In this document: positions 1 to 8,280 of the stretch, in pieces
How the letters are laid out: every line of letters starts with the position of its first letter
Numbering within the stretch: position 1 is the stretch's first letter
Assembly: GCF_021028995.1 (NCBI RefSeq)
Contig: NZ_JAJJZG010000007.1
Coordinates: 62,001-126,000 of the forward strand
Direction: 5' to 3'
Origin: Halobacterium sp. KA-4
GTDB taxonomy: Archaea; Halobacteriota; Halobacteria; Halobacteriales; Halobacteriaceae
Length of the DNA stretch: 64,000 nucleotides
Notes under the pieces: generated by a model
The model's input: only the letters and a program-made list of their open reading frames with translations
The model's database searches: none
What the model was told of the DNA's origin: nothing
Translations under genes and position numbers: made by a program

Positions 1-71
1 CCGGCAGCGGCCTGCACGAGCGTCGAGACGACGTCAGCCAGCGGCATGAGTGCAGCCAGCACCGCGACCAT
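1..71 (-). CDS. Start of an ORF downstream of tupA, probable tungstate ABC permease (partial)
   Basis: An open frame on the minus strand begins with ATG at 71 (a second ATG lies at 47) and runs off the window edge, so only about 23 codons are visible. They read as a mostly hydrophobic N-terminus (LMPLADVVSTLVQ). The ATG lies 3 nt after the stop of the tungstate-binding protein gene, as expected for a TupA-TupB operon, where the second gene encodes the membrane permease. The assignment rests on position and hydrophobicity only. Confidence 0.4.
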   Translation of the reverse strand, partial: MVAVLAALMPLADVVSTLVQAAA

Positions 72-73
72 CT

Positions 74-1000
74 TCACTCGTTCGACTCGTCAGCGCTCCA
101 GCCTTCGGGGACGTACTGCTGGAAGTTCGGGTCCTCGGAGAGCGCGCGCGGGAAGAACAGCTGTTCGCCGTTCGCGGTGTAGTCCGAGATGACTTGCTGG
201 CCCTGTGGGCTCGTGATGTAGCCGATGTACGCCATCGCGAGGTCGTAGTTGGCGTCCTCGTGGCGTTCGGGGTTGGCGGCGAGCACGCCGTAGGGGTTCG
301 CGAGCAGTTCCGGGCCGCCCTCGATGGGGCCTTGGACGAGGATCGTGAGGTCGATTTCGGACTGCTGGGAGAGGTAGGTGCCGCGGTCGGCGAGCGTGTA
401 GCCGCCCTGCTCGTTGGCGATGTTGAGCACCGCGCCCATCCCCTGGCCGGTCTCCTGATACCAGCTGCCGCCGGGTTCGACGCCCGCCTCCGACCAGATG
501 CCGAGCTCCTTCGTGTGTGTCCCGGAGTTGTCCCCGCGGGAGATGAACTGGGCTTCGGATTCGGCGATGGTGGCGAACGCCTCGGCCGCGGAACTCATCC
601 CCTCGATGCCGGCGGGGTCGTCGGCCGGACCGACGATGACGAAGTCGTTGAACATCAGGTCGCGGCGGTTGACGCCGTGGCCGTTCCGCATGAACTCGTC
701 TTCGAGCGAGCGCGCGTGGACCATGATGACATCGGAGTTGCCGTTGCGCGCGGTCTCCAGCGCCGCCCCCGTCCCCTGCGCGACGGAGTCGACGGTGACG
801 CCGTACATGTCCTCGAAGGGCGCGTTCAGCGCGTCGAGCAAGCCAGTGTCGTACGTGCTCGTGGTCGTGGTGAGCGTGAGCGTCTCGCCGGCGACTTCCG
901 CGCCGCCGCTACTGCCGCCGAGCGGGTTCGAACAGCCCGCAAGTCCAGCTGCTGCGCCTGTACCGAGTGCTGCGAGGAACTTCCGCCGTTGTATTGGCAT
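74..1000 (-). CDS. tupA: Tungstate ABC transporter substrate-binding lipoprotein (TupA-like)
   Basis: Extracellular anion-binding lipoprotein of 308 aa, which hands tungstate (or a related oxyanion) to a membrane permease. The N-terminus has a twin-arginine motif (RRKF, residues 5-8) and a lipobox ending in Cys23 (LAGC), so it is probably exported by Tat and lipid-anchored, as usual in haloarchaea. The mature part opens with [17 protein letters not shown], the phosphate-loop-like start of the TupA/PstS fold, followed by [12 protein letters not shown] and [13 protein letters not shown], typical of TupA. The start at 1000 is chosen because it puts the Tat signal at the N-terminus; an upstream ATG at 1027 would add nine residues. 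Molybdate or phosphate specificity cannot be excluded, but the TupA signature is clear. Confidence 0.88.
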   Translation of the reverse strand: MPIQRRKFLAALGTGAAAGLAGCSNPLGGSSGGAEVAGETLTLTTTTSTYDTGLLDALNAPFEDMYGVTVDSVAQGTGAALETARNGNSDVIMVHARSLEDEFMRNGHGVNRRDLMFNDFVIVGPADDPAGIEGMSSAAEAFATIAESEAQFISRGDNSGTHTKELGIWSEAGVEPGGSWYQETGQGMGAVLNIANEQGGYTLADRGTYLSQQSEIDLTILVQGPIEGGPELLANPYGVLAANPERHEDANYDLAMAYIGYITSPQGQQVISDYTANGEQLFFPRALSEDPNFQQYVPEGWSADESNE

Positions 1001-1114
1001 GGATACATCGCTGGACGCCACCCTCAAAAGTGTTGCCAGAACGGCGTGATAACTATCGGTTACGCTACTGGTCGAATGTGAGTAGAAGTGAACGCCAGTA
1101 GGTTCGCCGCCGGC

Positions 1115-1990
1115 TTAGAGGATGGTCGCGCCGTCACCGACTCGCGAGCGGTACGCGGTCGCGTCGACGCCGTCGCGCTCGAAGCCGTCGACGAGCGCGC
1201 TGGCGACGCGGCGCTGGTCGTCGTCGTGGCAGACGGCGAGAATCGCGGGGCCCGCGCCGCTGACTGTGACGCCCGTCGCGCCGGCCTCGCGGGCGGCCTC
1301 GCAGGCGGTGTCGTAGCCGTCGATGAGTTTCGCGCGGGCGGGCGTGACGAGGTGTTCTTCGAGCCCGCGGCCGACGCGCTCGGGGTCGTTGCGGCACATC
1401 CCGATGGAGAGCGTCGCCGCCGACCCGACGGTGTCGACGAGGTTCTCGATGGACGCGGTTTCGGGAACGACACCGCGGGCGTCGCGCGTCGAGACGACGA
1501 TGTCCGGGAGGCAGACGACCAGCGCGAGGTCCGCGGCGACGCGCTCGATGCCGTCGTCGCGGACGACCGTGAATCCGCCGAGAATGGCGGGAGCGACGTT
1601 GTCCGCGTGCGCGTCCCCGGAGACCGCGGCCTCGCCCTCCGCGGCGACGCGCACGAGTTCGCGCTGGCTGAGGTCGCGGTCGTACAGTTCGGCGAGCGCG
1701 ACGGCCGCGCCCGCGGCGCTGGCGGCCGACGACCCGAGTCCCGACGACGGCCGGACGCCCTTGTCGATGGTGATGTGGGCGGGCGCACCCAGTTCCTCGG
1801 CCACTACGCCGGCCGTGTTGTCCATCGGTTCCTCGGGGATGAAGTCCGCGCCCATCCCAGTCATCTCGATTGTCGTCTCCGATGCGCGCTCGACGTGGAC
1901 GACGTCCGCGGGTCGGTCGAGCGCCACCCCGAAGACGTCGAAGCCGCTGCCGAGGTTCGCACTCGTCGCCGGCGCGCGGACGGTAACCAT
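1115..1990 (-). CDS. thrB: Homoserine kinase
   Basis: A 291-aa GHMP-family kinase that phosphorylates L-homoserine to O-phosphohomoserine in threonine synthesis (cytoplasmic). It shows the N-terminal APATSANLGSGFD motif of ThrB, the GHMP ATP-binding loop PSSGLGSSAASAAG at about residues 81-94, and the C-terminal VSGAGPAILAV motif. The length matches the family (about 290-310 aa). It sits alone between tupA (same strand) and a divergent FAD oxidoreductase. Confidence 0.95.
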   Translation of the reverse strand: MVTVRAPATSANLGSGFDVFGVALDRPADVVHVERASETTIEMTGMGADFIPEEPMDNTAGVVAEELGAPAHITIDKGVRPSSGLGSSAASAAGAAVALAELYDRDLSQRELVRVAAEGEAAVSGDAHADNVAPAILGGFTVVRDDGIERVAADLALVVCLPDIVVSTRDARGVVPETASIENLVDTVGSAATLSIGMCRNDPERVGRGLEEHLVTPARAKLIDGYDTACEAAREAGATGVTVSGAGPAILAVCHDDDQRRVASALVDGFERDGVDATAYRSRVGDGATIL

Positions 1991-2086
1991 GCCCGTCCGT
2001 TACCGGGGCCCGCGCAAAAGCGTAGCGGACTCCGCAACGCACGGCCGACCGCAACGTTAACCCGGAGTCGCGCCCGACCTGCGAGC

Positions 2087-3427
2087 ATGATTGCCATCGT
2101 CGGGGGCGGCATCGCGGGACTGGCGGCCGCGCGCCGACTCCAGGGCCACGGCCACGACGTGCGCGTCTTCGAGGCGTCCGGACAGGTCGTGTTTGTTTCG
2201 GCGACCACCGAGACGGCCGGCGACCCCATCGAGACGTTCTACCACCACCTCTCCGCCAGCGAGGAAACCATCGTCGACCTGCTGGACGACCTCGGCCTCG
2301 GCGACGACCTCCAGTGGCCCATCGGGAAGAACGCCTACTACGTCGACGGCACCATCCACCCGATGGACAAGCCCTGGGAGATTCTCGCGTTCCCGCACTG
2401 GAGTCTCTACGACAAATTCCGCCTCGGGATGCTCACGCTCGACGTCGACGTGCGCGGCGGCATCCCCTCCTTCGACACGTACGACGACCTCGAGGACTTC
2501 GAGGATATTCCGGTCAAGGAGTTCTGCATCGAGCACACCACCCGCAACGTCTACGAGACGTTCTTCGAACCCCTCCTTGAGGCGAAGTTCGGCGAGCGCA
2601 TGGAGGACGTCTCCGCGGCGTGGCTGCTCGGTCGCATCAAATTCCGCGGCGAACGCGACCTCCTCCGGGGCGAGCCGCTGGGCTACCTCGACGGCGGCTT
2701 CGGCCGGCTGAACGACGCACTTGTGGAGGATGTCGGCCGCGAGCACATCGACACGAACACGCGCGTCACGAACGTCGGCACCGCCGACGGCCAACTCCAG
2801 ACGGTGACTGTCGAGCACAGCGACCCCGCCGAGGACGGTTTCACGAACGTCGAAACGGTCGATTCGGACGCCGTCGTGGTCGCCGCGATGCCGAACGTCC
2901 TCGAAGCGCTCACTGGCCATGAGTGCGACATCACGTTCCAGGGGACGGTCTGCTCCATCGTCAGCATGGACCGCCAGCTCACGGACACATACTGGCTGAA
3001 CATCGCTGACGACGCGCCGTTCGGCGCGCTCATCGAGCACACGAACTTCGTCCCGCCGGAGCGCTACGGCGGCGAACACCTGCTGTACGTCCCGAAGTAC
3101 ATCCAGAGTCCCGACGACCCCGTCTGGCAGATGAGCGACGACGAGGTCGCCGACCACTGGCTCGACGGCATCGAATCACTGTTCCCCGAATTCGACCGCT
3201 CGCACGTCAACTGGATTTCCACCGCGCGCAACCCCCGGACGGCGCCCGTCTACGAGCGCGGCTACCTCGACATGGTGATTCCCTACCACCTCGACACCGA
3301 GGTCGCCGACGGCGTCTACTACGCTGGAATGGCCTCACGCGCCCAGTACCCGGAGCGCTCGCTCAACGGCGGCATCGTCGCCGGGTACGAGTGCGCCGAC
3401 CGCATCGCCGGCGAGAAGGAGGCGTAG
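2087..3427 (+). CDS. FAD-dependent oxidoreductase, protoporphyrinogen oxidase / amine oxidase-like
   Basis: A 446-aa flavoprotein. The N-terminal IVGGGIAGLAAARRL is a Rossmann GxGxxG dinucleotide fold, with Glu34 (FEAS) placed to bind the ribose. Later landmarks are FYHHL (near residue 60), the substrate domain, and the C-terminal FAD-contact segment YYAGMASRAQYPERSLNGG. It belongs to the NAD(P)-binding amine oxidase/UDP-galactopyranose mutase-like family, often found near lipid or glycan genes in haloarchaea; the substrate is unknown. The loop that usually reads GG after the ribose-binding Glu reads VF here. The ATG at 2087 was chosen because the Rossmann fold starts directly there; the longer upstream frame overlaps thrB antisense. 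It converges on the next gene with no gap. Confidence 0.8.
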   Translation: MIAIVGGGIAGLAAARRLQGHGHDVRVFEASGQVVFVSATTETAGDPIETFYHHLSASEETIVDLLDDLGLGDDLQWPIGKNAYYVDGTIHPMDKPWEILAFPHWSLYDKFRLGMLTLDVDVRGGIPSFDTYDDLEDFEDIPVKEFCIEHTTRNVYETFFEPLLEAKFGERMEDVSAAWLLGRIKFRGERDLLRGEPLGYLDGGFGRLNDALVEDVGREHIDTNTRVTNVGTADGQLQTVTVEHSDPAEDGFTNVETVDSDAVVVAAMPNVLEALTGHECDITFQGTVCSIVSMDRQLTDTYWLNIADDAPFGALIEHTNFVPPERYGGEHLLYVPKYIQSPDDPVWQMSDDEVADHWLDGIESLFPEFDRSHVNWISTARNPRTAPVYERGYLDMVIPYHLDTEVADGVYYAGMASRAQYPERSLNGGIVAGYECADRIAGEKEA

Positions 3428-4006
3428 TTACGTCCCGGGGCTCTTCGACGGGTCGACATCGTCGGGTTCCTCGACGTCGCCGCGCTGCACCTCGCCGTCC
3501 TCGGTCTCGACGTAGACGTCGTCGGCGTAGCCGCCCTCGGTGTGGTCGAAGTCGGCCTCGTCGAGACGGTCGGGTGTTGCGGGGGCGTCCGCGACGCCGT
3601 CGGCGGGCCGGAACTCGCCGAGCGGGTCGTCGACGCTGACGCCGTGGGCGTCGAAGAACTGCTCGTAGCGCTCGTAGTGGTCGGTCAGTTCGCTCGGCGG
3701 GAACTCCATCATCTCCGCCCAGCCGTGGTTGTAGAAGTCGAAGTTCGCGACGATGTGCGTCGTCTCGCGAGCCTCGGCCTCCGAGTAGCCTTCCTGGAGG
3801 GCAGCGAGGTACATGTCCATCGTCGCGTCGAAGAAGTCCTCGAGGTGGTCGCGGCGCTCCTCGCGGCGGGCCTCGTCGGCCTTCCCCGAGAAGATGCGGA
3901 CGTGGAGGTCGACCAGCCCCTTCTTGGCGACCGAGCGCACGCCGGGCAGTTCCAGCGCCTTCCGGGACGCGAAGTGCTTGGCGTTCTGGTGGAGTTTCAC
4001 GTCCAC
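3428..4006 (-). CDS. Conserved haloarchaeal protein (DUF6149-like)
   Basis: A cytoplasmic 192-aa protein with no recognised catalytic motif. A GTG start at 4006 gives the N-terminus VDVKLHQNAKHFASRKAL. The central part is helical and rich in aromatic residues (HIVANFDFYNHGWAEMMEFPPSELTDHYERY), and the C-terminal 50 residues are acidic and low in complexity. It resembles the haloarchaeal family I recall as DUF6149; this is recall only. ORF extension upstream of the GTG is arginine-rich and unlike the acidic body, so it was not used. Its stop abuts that of the convergent FAD oxidoreductase gene. Confidence 0.7.
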   Translation of the reverse strand: MDVKLHQNAKHFASRKALELPGVRSVAKKGLVDLHVRIFSGKADEARREERRDHLEDFFDATMDMYLAALQEGYSEAEARETTHIVANFDFYNHGWAEMMEFPPSELTDHYERYEQFFDAHGVSVDDPLGEFRPADGVADAPATPDRLDEADFDHTEGGYADDVYVETEDGEVQRGDVEEPDDVDPSKSPGT

Positions 4007-4161
4007 GGCTACGGACGCGGGCCTAAAGAACGTCCCGACGCGGCACCGTTCGCGCTCGCTGCCGACGCGGGAAATCACGTGCGTACGCCGCGTTCGCGCA
4101 ATATTCTCGTCCCGCCGGAGAGATAGCAATCCACTTTAACCCGGAATGCCACAGTCCGAAC

Positions 4162-5415
4162 ATGAGCGAGTCCTACGTGATAATCGGCGACGGCATCGCG
4201 GGCAGCTCCGCCGCCGAAGCTATCCGCGAGGAGGCTCCCGACGCCGACGTCACCGTCGTCACAGACGAGGGCGAGGCCCTCTACAACCGGATTCTCATCA
4301 AGGAATTCGCGAAGGGGAAGCTCCCGGAAGCCCCCATCAGCATCCACGAACCGGACTGGTACGACGAGCGCGACATCGACCTCCAGTTGAACACGCTCGT
4401 CACGGGCGTCGACCCGGACGCCCACACCGTCGAAACCCACGAAGGCGACGAAATTAGCTACGACAAGCTGCTGGTCGCGGCGGGCGGCACGCCCAACCAG
4501 CTCCCCGTCGAGAACTCCGACGCCGACGGCGTCCACCACTTCTGGACGTTCCAGGACGCACGGAAGATTCGAGAGCACGCCGAAGACGCCGACACGGGCG
4601 TCGTCGTCGGTGCGGGCCTACTCGGCATCGACCTCGCGGCCATCTGCGGCGGCCAGGATGTCGACGCGAAGTACCTGATGCGCGGCGACCGCTGGTGGCG
4701 GTACGCGCTCAGCGCGGAAGGCGCCGAAATCATCCACGAGGGGCTCCGCGAGAAGGGCGTCGAGCCCGTCTTCGAGTCCGGCGCGGACCACTTCGAGACG
4801 AACGACGACGGTGAGGTCGTCGCGACCATCGACGGGAACGGCGACCGCCACGACTCGGACTTCGTCGGCGTCGCCATCGGCCTCGACTTCAACGTCGAAA
4901 TCCTCCAGGACACCGAAGCCACCATCGACAACGGCGTCCACGTCGACGAGTACATGCGCACCGACGTCGAGGACGTCTACGCGGCAGGCGACATCACCCA
5001 GTACTGGGACACCATCATGGACGAGCGCGCGCAGAACGGCTCGTGGGGCTCCGCGAAACAGCAGGGCGCCCTCGCCGGGAAGACGATGCTCGCGGACGAA
5101 GGCTACGACGTCGACATCGAGCCGTTCCGCTGGGTGTCCTCGTACTCGATTACGCACTTCGACTTCCCGTTCCTCTCCTTTGGCTTCCCGACGATGGGCG
5201 ACGAGTCCTGCGAGCGCAAGTACAGCGACACGGAGTGGCGCCGCCTGACGTTCAAGGACGGCAAACTCATCGGCGGCGTGCTTATCGGGAACCTCGCGCC
5301 GCAGTCGAAGTACAAGAAGCTCATCAAGGACGAGGCCGTCGTCGCCGACCAGCAGGACGTCCTCCTCCAGGAGAACTTCGAAATCGACGAACTCGCGATT
5401 CCGCAGGAACAGTAG
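4162..5415 (+). CDS. NAD(P)/FAD-dependent oxidoreductase (rubredoxin reductase / NirB N-terminal type)
   Basis: A 417-aa pyridine nucleotide-disulfide oxidoreductase-like flavoprotein. Visible motifs are the N-terminal FAD loop IIGDGIAGSSAA (GxGxxA/G), the mid-protein NAD(P) loop VVVGAGLLGIDLA near residue 150, and the second FAD contact DVYAAGDITQ near residue 278. No redox-active CxxC is present, so it resembles rubredoxin/ferredoxin reductases or the NirB large-subunit front half rather than disulfide reductases. The C-terminal ~100 residues contain an aromatic-rich segment (SITHFDFPFLSFGFP). The electron acceptor is not deducible from the neighbourhood. Confidence 0.82.
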   Translation: MSESYVIIGDGIAGSSAAEAIREEAPDADVTVVTDEGEALYNRILIKEFAKGKLPEAPISIHEPDWYDERDIDLQLNTLVTGVDPDAHTVETHEGDEISYDKLLVAAGGTPNQLPVENSDADGVHHFWTFQDARKIREHAEDADTGVVVGAGLLGIDLAAICGGQDVDAKYLMRGDRWWRYALSAEGAEIIHEGLREKGVEPVFESGADHFETNDDGEVVATIDGNGDRHDSDFVGVAIGLDFNVEILQDTEATIDNGVHVDEYMRTDVEDVYAAGDITQYWDTIMDERAQNGSWGSAKQQGALAGKTMLADEGYDVDIEPFRWVSSYSITHFDFPFLSFGFPTMGDESCERKYSDTEWRRLTFKDGKLIGGVLIGNLAPQSKYKKLIKDEAVVADQQDVLLQENFEIDELAIPQEQ

Positions 5416-5549
5416 GACTCGCCTCGCGCTCGGTCGTTCGTCGCCCGTTTTCTGTATCTCCGTCGACTGTCGTGAGCCCCGACCTGCCGGTATCCTTATG
5501 TTCTTTCGTGGCATACGTTGGCACGGCACACAATACTGCCGGTGAGCAC

Positions 5550-5762
5550 ATGAACCCGATTCTGGAAGCAACCGAGACCGCGCCGACGACCGTCGAGGAG
5601 ACCGTCCGCGACTACGACGAACTCCACGACCGAGCACAGGCCGCCCTCCCGGACGCCGTCGCCGGCGACGGCGTGGCAATCCCCGAGGAGGTCGCCGACG
5701 ACCTCGCCGACGGCGAAGTCGTCCGGTTCACCGGCTACTATCGCCTCGACATCGCTCAGTAG
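5550..5762 (+). CDS. Small hypothetical protein
   Basis: A 70-aa acidic protein starting at the ATG at 5550. The first half looks like a short amphipathic helix (VEETVRDYDELHDRAQAAL) and the end is more sheet-like (DGEVVRFTGYYRLDIAQ). The upstream part of the same open frame overlaps the previous gene out of frame and was ignored. No function is recognised. Codon composition is like that of the neighbouring chromosomal genes. Confidence 0.55.
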   Translation: MNPILEATETAPTTVEETVRDYDELHDRAQAALPDAVAGDGVAIPEEVADDLADGEVVRFTGYYRLDIAQ

Positions 5763-5812
5763 CGCGACCCGCGACCGAAGCCGTTTTTCCCGTTCGCGCC
5801 CGACGTTCCGCC

Positions 5813-6232
5813 ATGAGCCAATCCGGCGGGAGCACGGACATGACCCTCGCGTTCGAGCTGTCCGCGCTCCAGGAACTCGCGAAACCCGGGACCGCGTTCG
5901 CGGGCGCGCGCCAGTGGACCGAGTACGTCGGCGTCGTCTCCGACGAACCCACGTACGTCGTCACCAACTTCACGCGCAAACGCCGCATCCGTCAGGACTT
6001 CTTCTCCGGCCCCAAAGGCCGCAAAGAGAGCCTCGAATCCGTCAAACGCCAGTTCGACACCGAACGCCACGTCTTCGTCGGCATCGACGACGACGACCGC
6101 GCACTCGCCGAGGAAGTCGGCTGGGAGTACCTCCCGCTGGAGGACGCCGCCGCGAAAGCCGACTGGGACCTCGCTAGCGAAACCGACGACGAACCCGAAG
6201 ACGAAGCCGAAGTCCGCGACGACTGGCCCTGA
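5813..6232 (+). CDS. Conserved haloarchaeal hypothetical protein
   Basis: A 139-aa soluble protein. A conserved-looking core (LAFELSALQELAKPGTAF, then WTEYVGVVSDEPTYVVTNF) is followed by a basic stretch (TRKRRIRQDFF) and GPKGRKESLESVKRQFDTERHVFVG, then an acidic tail. I recall it as a family restricted to haloarchaea without assigned function (possibly DUF7124). The basic patch inside an otherwise acidic protein would fit nucleic-acid contact, but that is inference. Confidence 0.65.
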   Translation: MSQSGGSTDMTLAFELSALQELAKPGTAFAGARQWTEYVGVVSDEPTYVVTNFTRKRRIRQDFFSGPKGRKESLESVKRQFDTERHVFVGIDDDDRALAEEVGWEYLPLEDAAAKADWDLASETDDEPEDEAEVRDDWP

Positions 6233-6433
6233 AAGGCACTTTTTGCTGCGCTCGGCGCGCTTTGCGCGCCGTCACTTGCAAAAACTTGCGGAAAAGCACT
6301 CCTCCTTCGGTCCGCTTCGCGTCCCTCAGTCGTCGGCCCGCGCTCCCCTCGGTCGCGCGGTGAACCGCTTCGTTCGGGTTCTTCGAACCGCTCACTCGCG
6401 GATGCTCGTCGGCGGTTGGTCGGTCTGCTGTCG

Positions 6434-6801
6434 TTAGTTCACGTCCTTCTGCCGGAAGTACAGTTGACTACCGGCGACCAGCAGCAGCGTCGCGGCCACG
6501 AGGATGACGGCGCCGGCGACGTCGTAGGTGCCGTCGACGAGAATCGCAGTCGGGTCGAAGTAGCGCATCGGCGCGACTGAGCCGGCCCACGCGTAGTCCG
6601 TGCTCATCACTATCGACTCCAGCAGGAACAGCCCGAACACCGTCGCCATCGCCGCGCGCTGGACGATGCTCTCGCGGTCCGCGAGGACGCTGAACGCCAG
6701 CCCGATTGCCGCGCACGCGAACAGGTACGGCAGCGAGAGGAGGTGGACGGCGACGAGGTCCCCGTGCGCTTGGTGAGGTTGCGGAGTTCGATGGCGGCCA
6801 T
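6434..6801 (-). pseudogene. Deletion scar of an ABC-2 exporter: ATPase start fused out of frame to permease end
   Basis: Read on the minus strand, the ATG at 6801 opens an ABC ATPase N-terminus of 12 codons (MAAIELRNLTKR), after which the sequence no longer makes sense in that frame. Immediately after it, in another frame, comes the C-terminal part of an ABC-2 type permease: hydrophobic segments (LLSLPYLFACAAIGLAF, GLFLLESIVMSTDYAWAG, AGAVILVAATLLLVAGS) ending in QLYFRQKDVN. The Walker motifs of the ATPase and the first half of the permease are missing. The simplest reading is one internal deletion joining the start of the ATPase gene to the last ~100 codons of the permease gene. It is unlikely to make a functional transporter. 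Confidence 0.75.
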
Positions 6802-6890
6802 AGCGGACAAACGCACACCCGCCAAGAAGATTCGGCCCGAGAACAGCCAACAGCGGACCGACCAACCGATAACGGGTGAACGGAAAGGGG

Positions 6891-6987
6891 CGGCTGGCTA
6901 CGCTCCCGCGCCTCGCTGCGCGCTTCCCTCACTCGCTACGCTCGTTCGGTTCAGTGCTTGCGTCGTCGGGGTTCGCGTAGCCAGCCG
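6891..6987. repeat. 13-bp inverted repeat in an intergenic region
   Basis: CGGCTGGCTACGC at 6891-6903 is exactly inverted at 6975-6987, with about 70 nt between the arms. The spacer holds the GC-rich GCTTCGCT/CGCTACGCTCG-type filler common between haloarchaeal genes. It lies between the ABC exporter scar and the gene at 7088. No ORF-based element is visible inside; it could be a transcript hairpin or a trace of a small mobile sequence. Confidence 0.5.
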
Positions 6988-7087
6988 GGGCTTTCTAGAC
7001 GTGCACGCCTCTCGTCGCTCAGAGAACGTCCCAATTTCCAGACGGCGTTCGCGGGGCTTAACCGCTCGGCGGGCCAACCGCGTGGTA

Positions 7088-7633
7088 ATGACCGAGCCGC
7101 GCGTACCGGGGGCCGAGGACGACGACGCGTGGGTGGACCTCCCGTGCGGGGAGCAGGCTCACGTGAAGGACTTCGACTTGGGGATGCGGGAGTACGACTG
7201 TTCCTGCGGGGAGACGCACGCAGTCGTGATGGACATGCATCCGCCGTCGCGGTTCGTGCCGGAGGACATCGTCGCGGTGTTGAAGGAGGCGGTGACGCCC
7301 GCGCCCGAAGACGAGTTCGAGGAGTTCGGGACGCCGCACTTGATGGGCGCGGTGATGGAGCAGCTCCCCGAGGACATCGTCGCCGTGGATGAGAGCGAGA
7401 ACGGGAGCGTCGGCTACGCGCTGCTGTGGGTGACGGACCTCGAAGCGCGTGAACTCCACGAGGTCGTCGTCGAACTGGTCGTGGAACTGATGGACCACGC
7501 GGTGAGCCACGCCGACGACAGCGGCACCGAGAGCGAGTTCGAACAACAGATGCAGGAGTTCGACGTCAGCGAGTTCGTGGACTCCTACCGCGCGCAGCGG
7601 GACTTCGACGACGAATACGATACTCCGGCATAG
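7088..7633 (+). CDS. Conserved haloarchaeal protein (DUF5815-like); integration target with element-supplied C-terminus
   Basis: A 181-aa acidic cytoplasmic protein starting at ATG 7088. It has a DCSCGETH segment (possible metal-binding cysteines, near residue 40), then MDMHPPSRFVPEDIV and LHEVVVELVVELMDHAVSHADD. I recall the family as conserved across haloarchaea (DUF5815-like) with unknown role. The important point is the 3' end: an integrated element recombined into the codons for FDDEYD. The last codons now come from the element (GAT ACT CCG GCA TAG) and encode DTPA-stop, the same residues as the original end now stranded at 12278-12304. The full-length protein is therefore preserved. Confidence 0.8.
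   Translation: MTEPRVPGAEDDDAWVDLPCGEQAHVKDFDLGMREYDCSCGETHAVVMDMHPPSRFVPEDIVAVLKEAVTPAPEDEFEEFGTPHLMGAVMEQLPEDIVAVDESENGSVGYALLWVTDLEARELHEVVVELVVELMDHAVSHADDSGTESEFEQQMQEFDVSEFVDSYRAQRDFDDEYDTPA
7606..7620. repeat. attL core of the integrated element
   Basis: CGACGACGAATACGA, identical to 12277-12291. It falls inside the coding sequence of the gene at 7088 (codons for FDDEYD). Left of it is host sequence; right of it is the element's replacement of the last codons. Confidence 0.88.
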
Positions 7634-8115
7634 TACTCCAGTCATGGATCAGGGGCTTAAGCGTCTGAAGCCCCCATTTTCCCCGAGTGGTTGTTCCACT
7701 GTCAGGAAATCGCGACTGAAGTATACTGTGCCGTGTCGTATTTCGTCAGGTGCCTCATCCAATATTACATCATCCACGACTGTAAAAGTGCCGATATCTT
7801 GATTAAGAAGGGCTAATGTGGCATAATTGTATTTTGGGATCTCCCTCTCGGTTTTATTTTACAGTCGTTTTCCTTATGTATATATAGGGTGTACACGGGG
7901 TGCGCAATTATCGCTCACGCTGCAACCCAATTTGGTCCCGAGTATTCCCCTACGATTCCCCATTTAAGTAGGGTGCGAACATTACGAAGTTAAATGTAGA
8001 CGGGTGGCTGTGATGCCGGTCGTCTCATGATCGTTGAAGAACTGTTCAGATTGGTGTCTGTTATATGGCCGGCGAGGTGTGAGAGCACCGGGTAGTCGGC
8101 TTCTGTCGCAGAATT
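7634..8115. other. Non-coding left end of the integrated element
   Basis: About 480 nt without a convincing gene, much more A/T-rich than the flanking chromosome. Near the left end, 7732-7747 read in reverse complement is GACGAAATACGACACG, an imperfect inverted copy of the att right arm, possibly an accessory integrase site. TATCTTGAT occurs at 7795-7803. A TATA-rich stretch (TATATATAG) lies near 7878. Around 8070-8103 there is a nested dyad (GCCG...GGTG loop CACC...CGGC) just before the three-gene cassette. Its function is unknown; it could hold the origin and promoters of the element. Confidence 0.5.
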
Positions 8116-8280
8116 ATGTCAACTAAAACGAAATCAGATGAAACGAACGTACACGTATGGCGGTCGGACCTCGATGACCTCGATCAAGTGGCCATCGAAC
8201 TATTCGGTACCAAAAACGTCCCGTACCGAGCAACCATCCAGCGATTAATTGCAGAGTATGAGGGAGAAAACCATGAGTGA
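8116..8280 (+). CDS. Small hypothetical protein of the integrated element (cassette gene 1)
   Basis: A 54-aa protein (starting MSTKTKSDETNVHVWRSDL). The C-terminal half (FGTKNVPYRATIQRLIAEYEG) looks like a helix-turn-helix or ribbon-helix-helix-sized module, but no family is recognised. Its TGA (8278-8280) overlaps the ATG of the next gene (8273), so the two are translationally coupled. Codon use is less GC-biased than in the chromosome, as in the rest of the element. Confidence 0.55.
   Translation: MSTKTKSDETNVHVWRSDLDDLDQVAIELFGTKNVPYRATIQRLIAEYEGENHE

Noticed and set aside
2057-3157. 366-codon antisense frame over the FAD oxidoreductase
   Set aside because: Composition (Val/Asp/Arg-rich) is that of a mirrored GC-rich gene, and the sense frame has the Rossmann motif.
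6243-6437. 64-codon frame between the 5813 gene and the ABC scar
   Set aside because: Arg-rich low-complexity translation from repeated GC-rich filler; no promoter or family.
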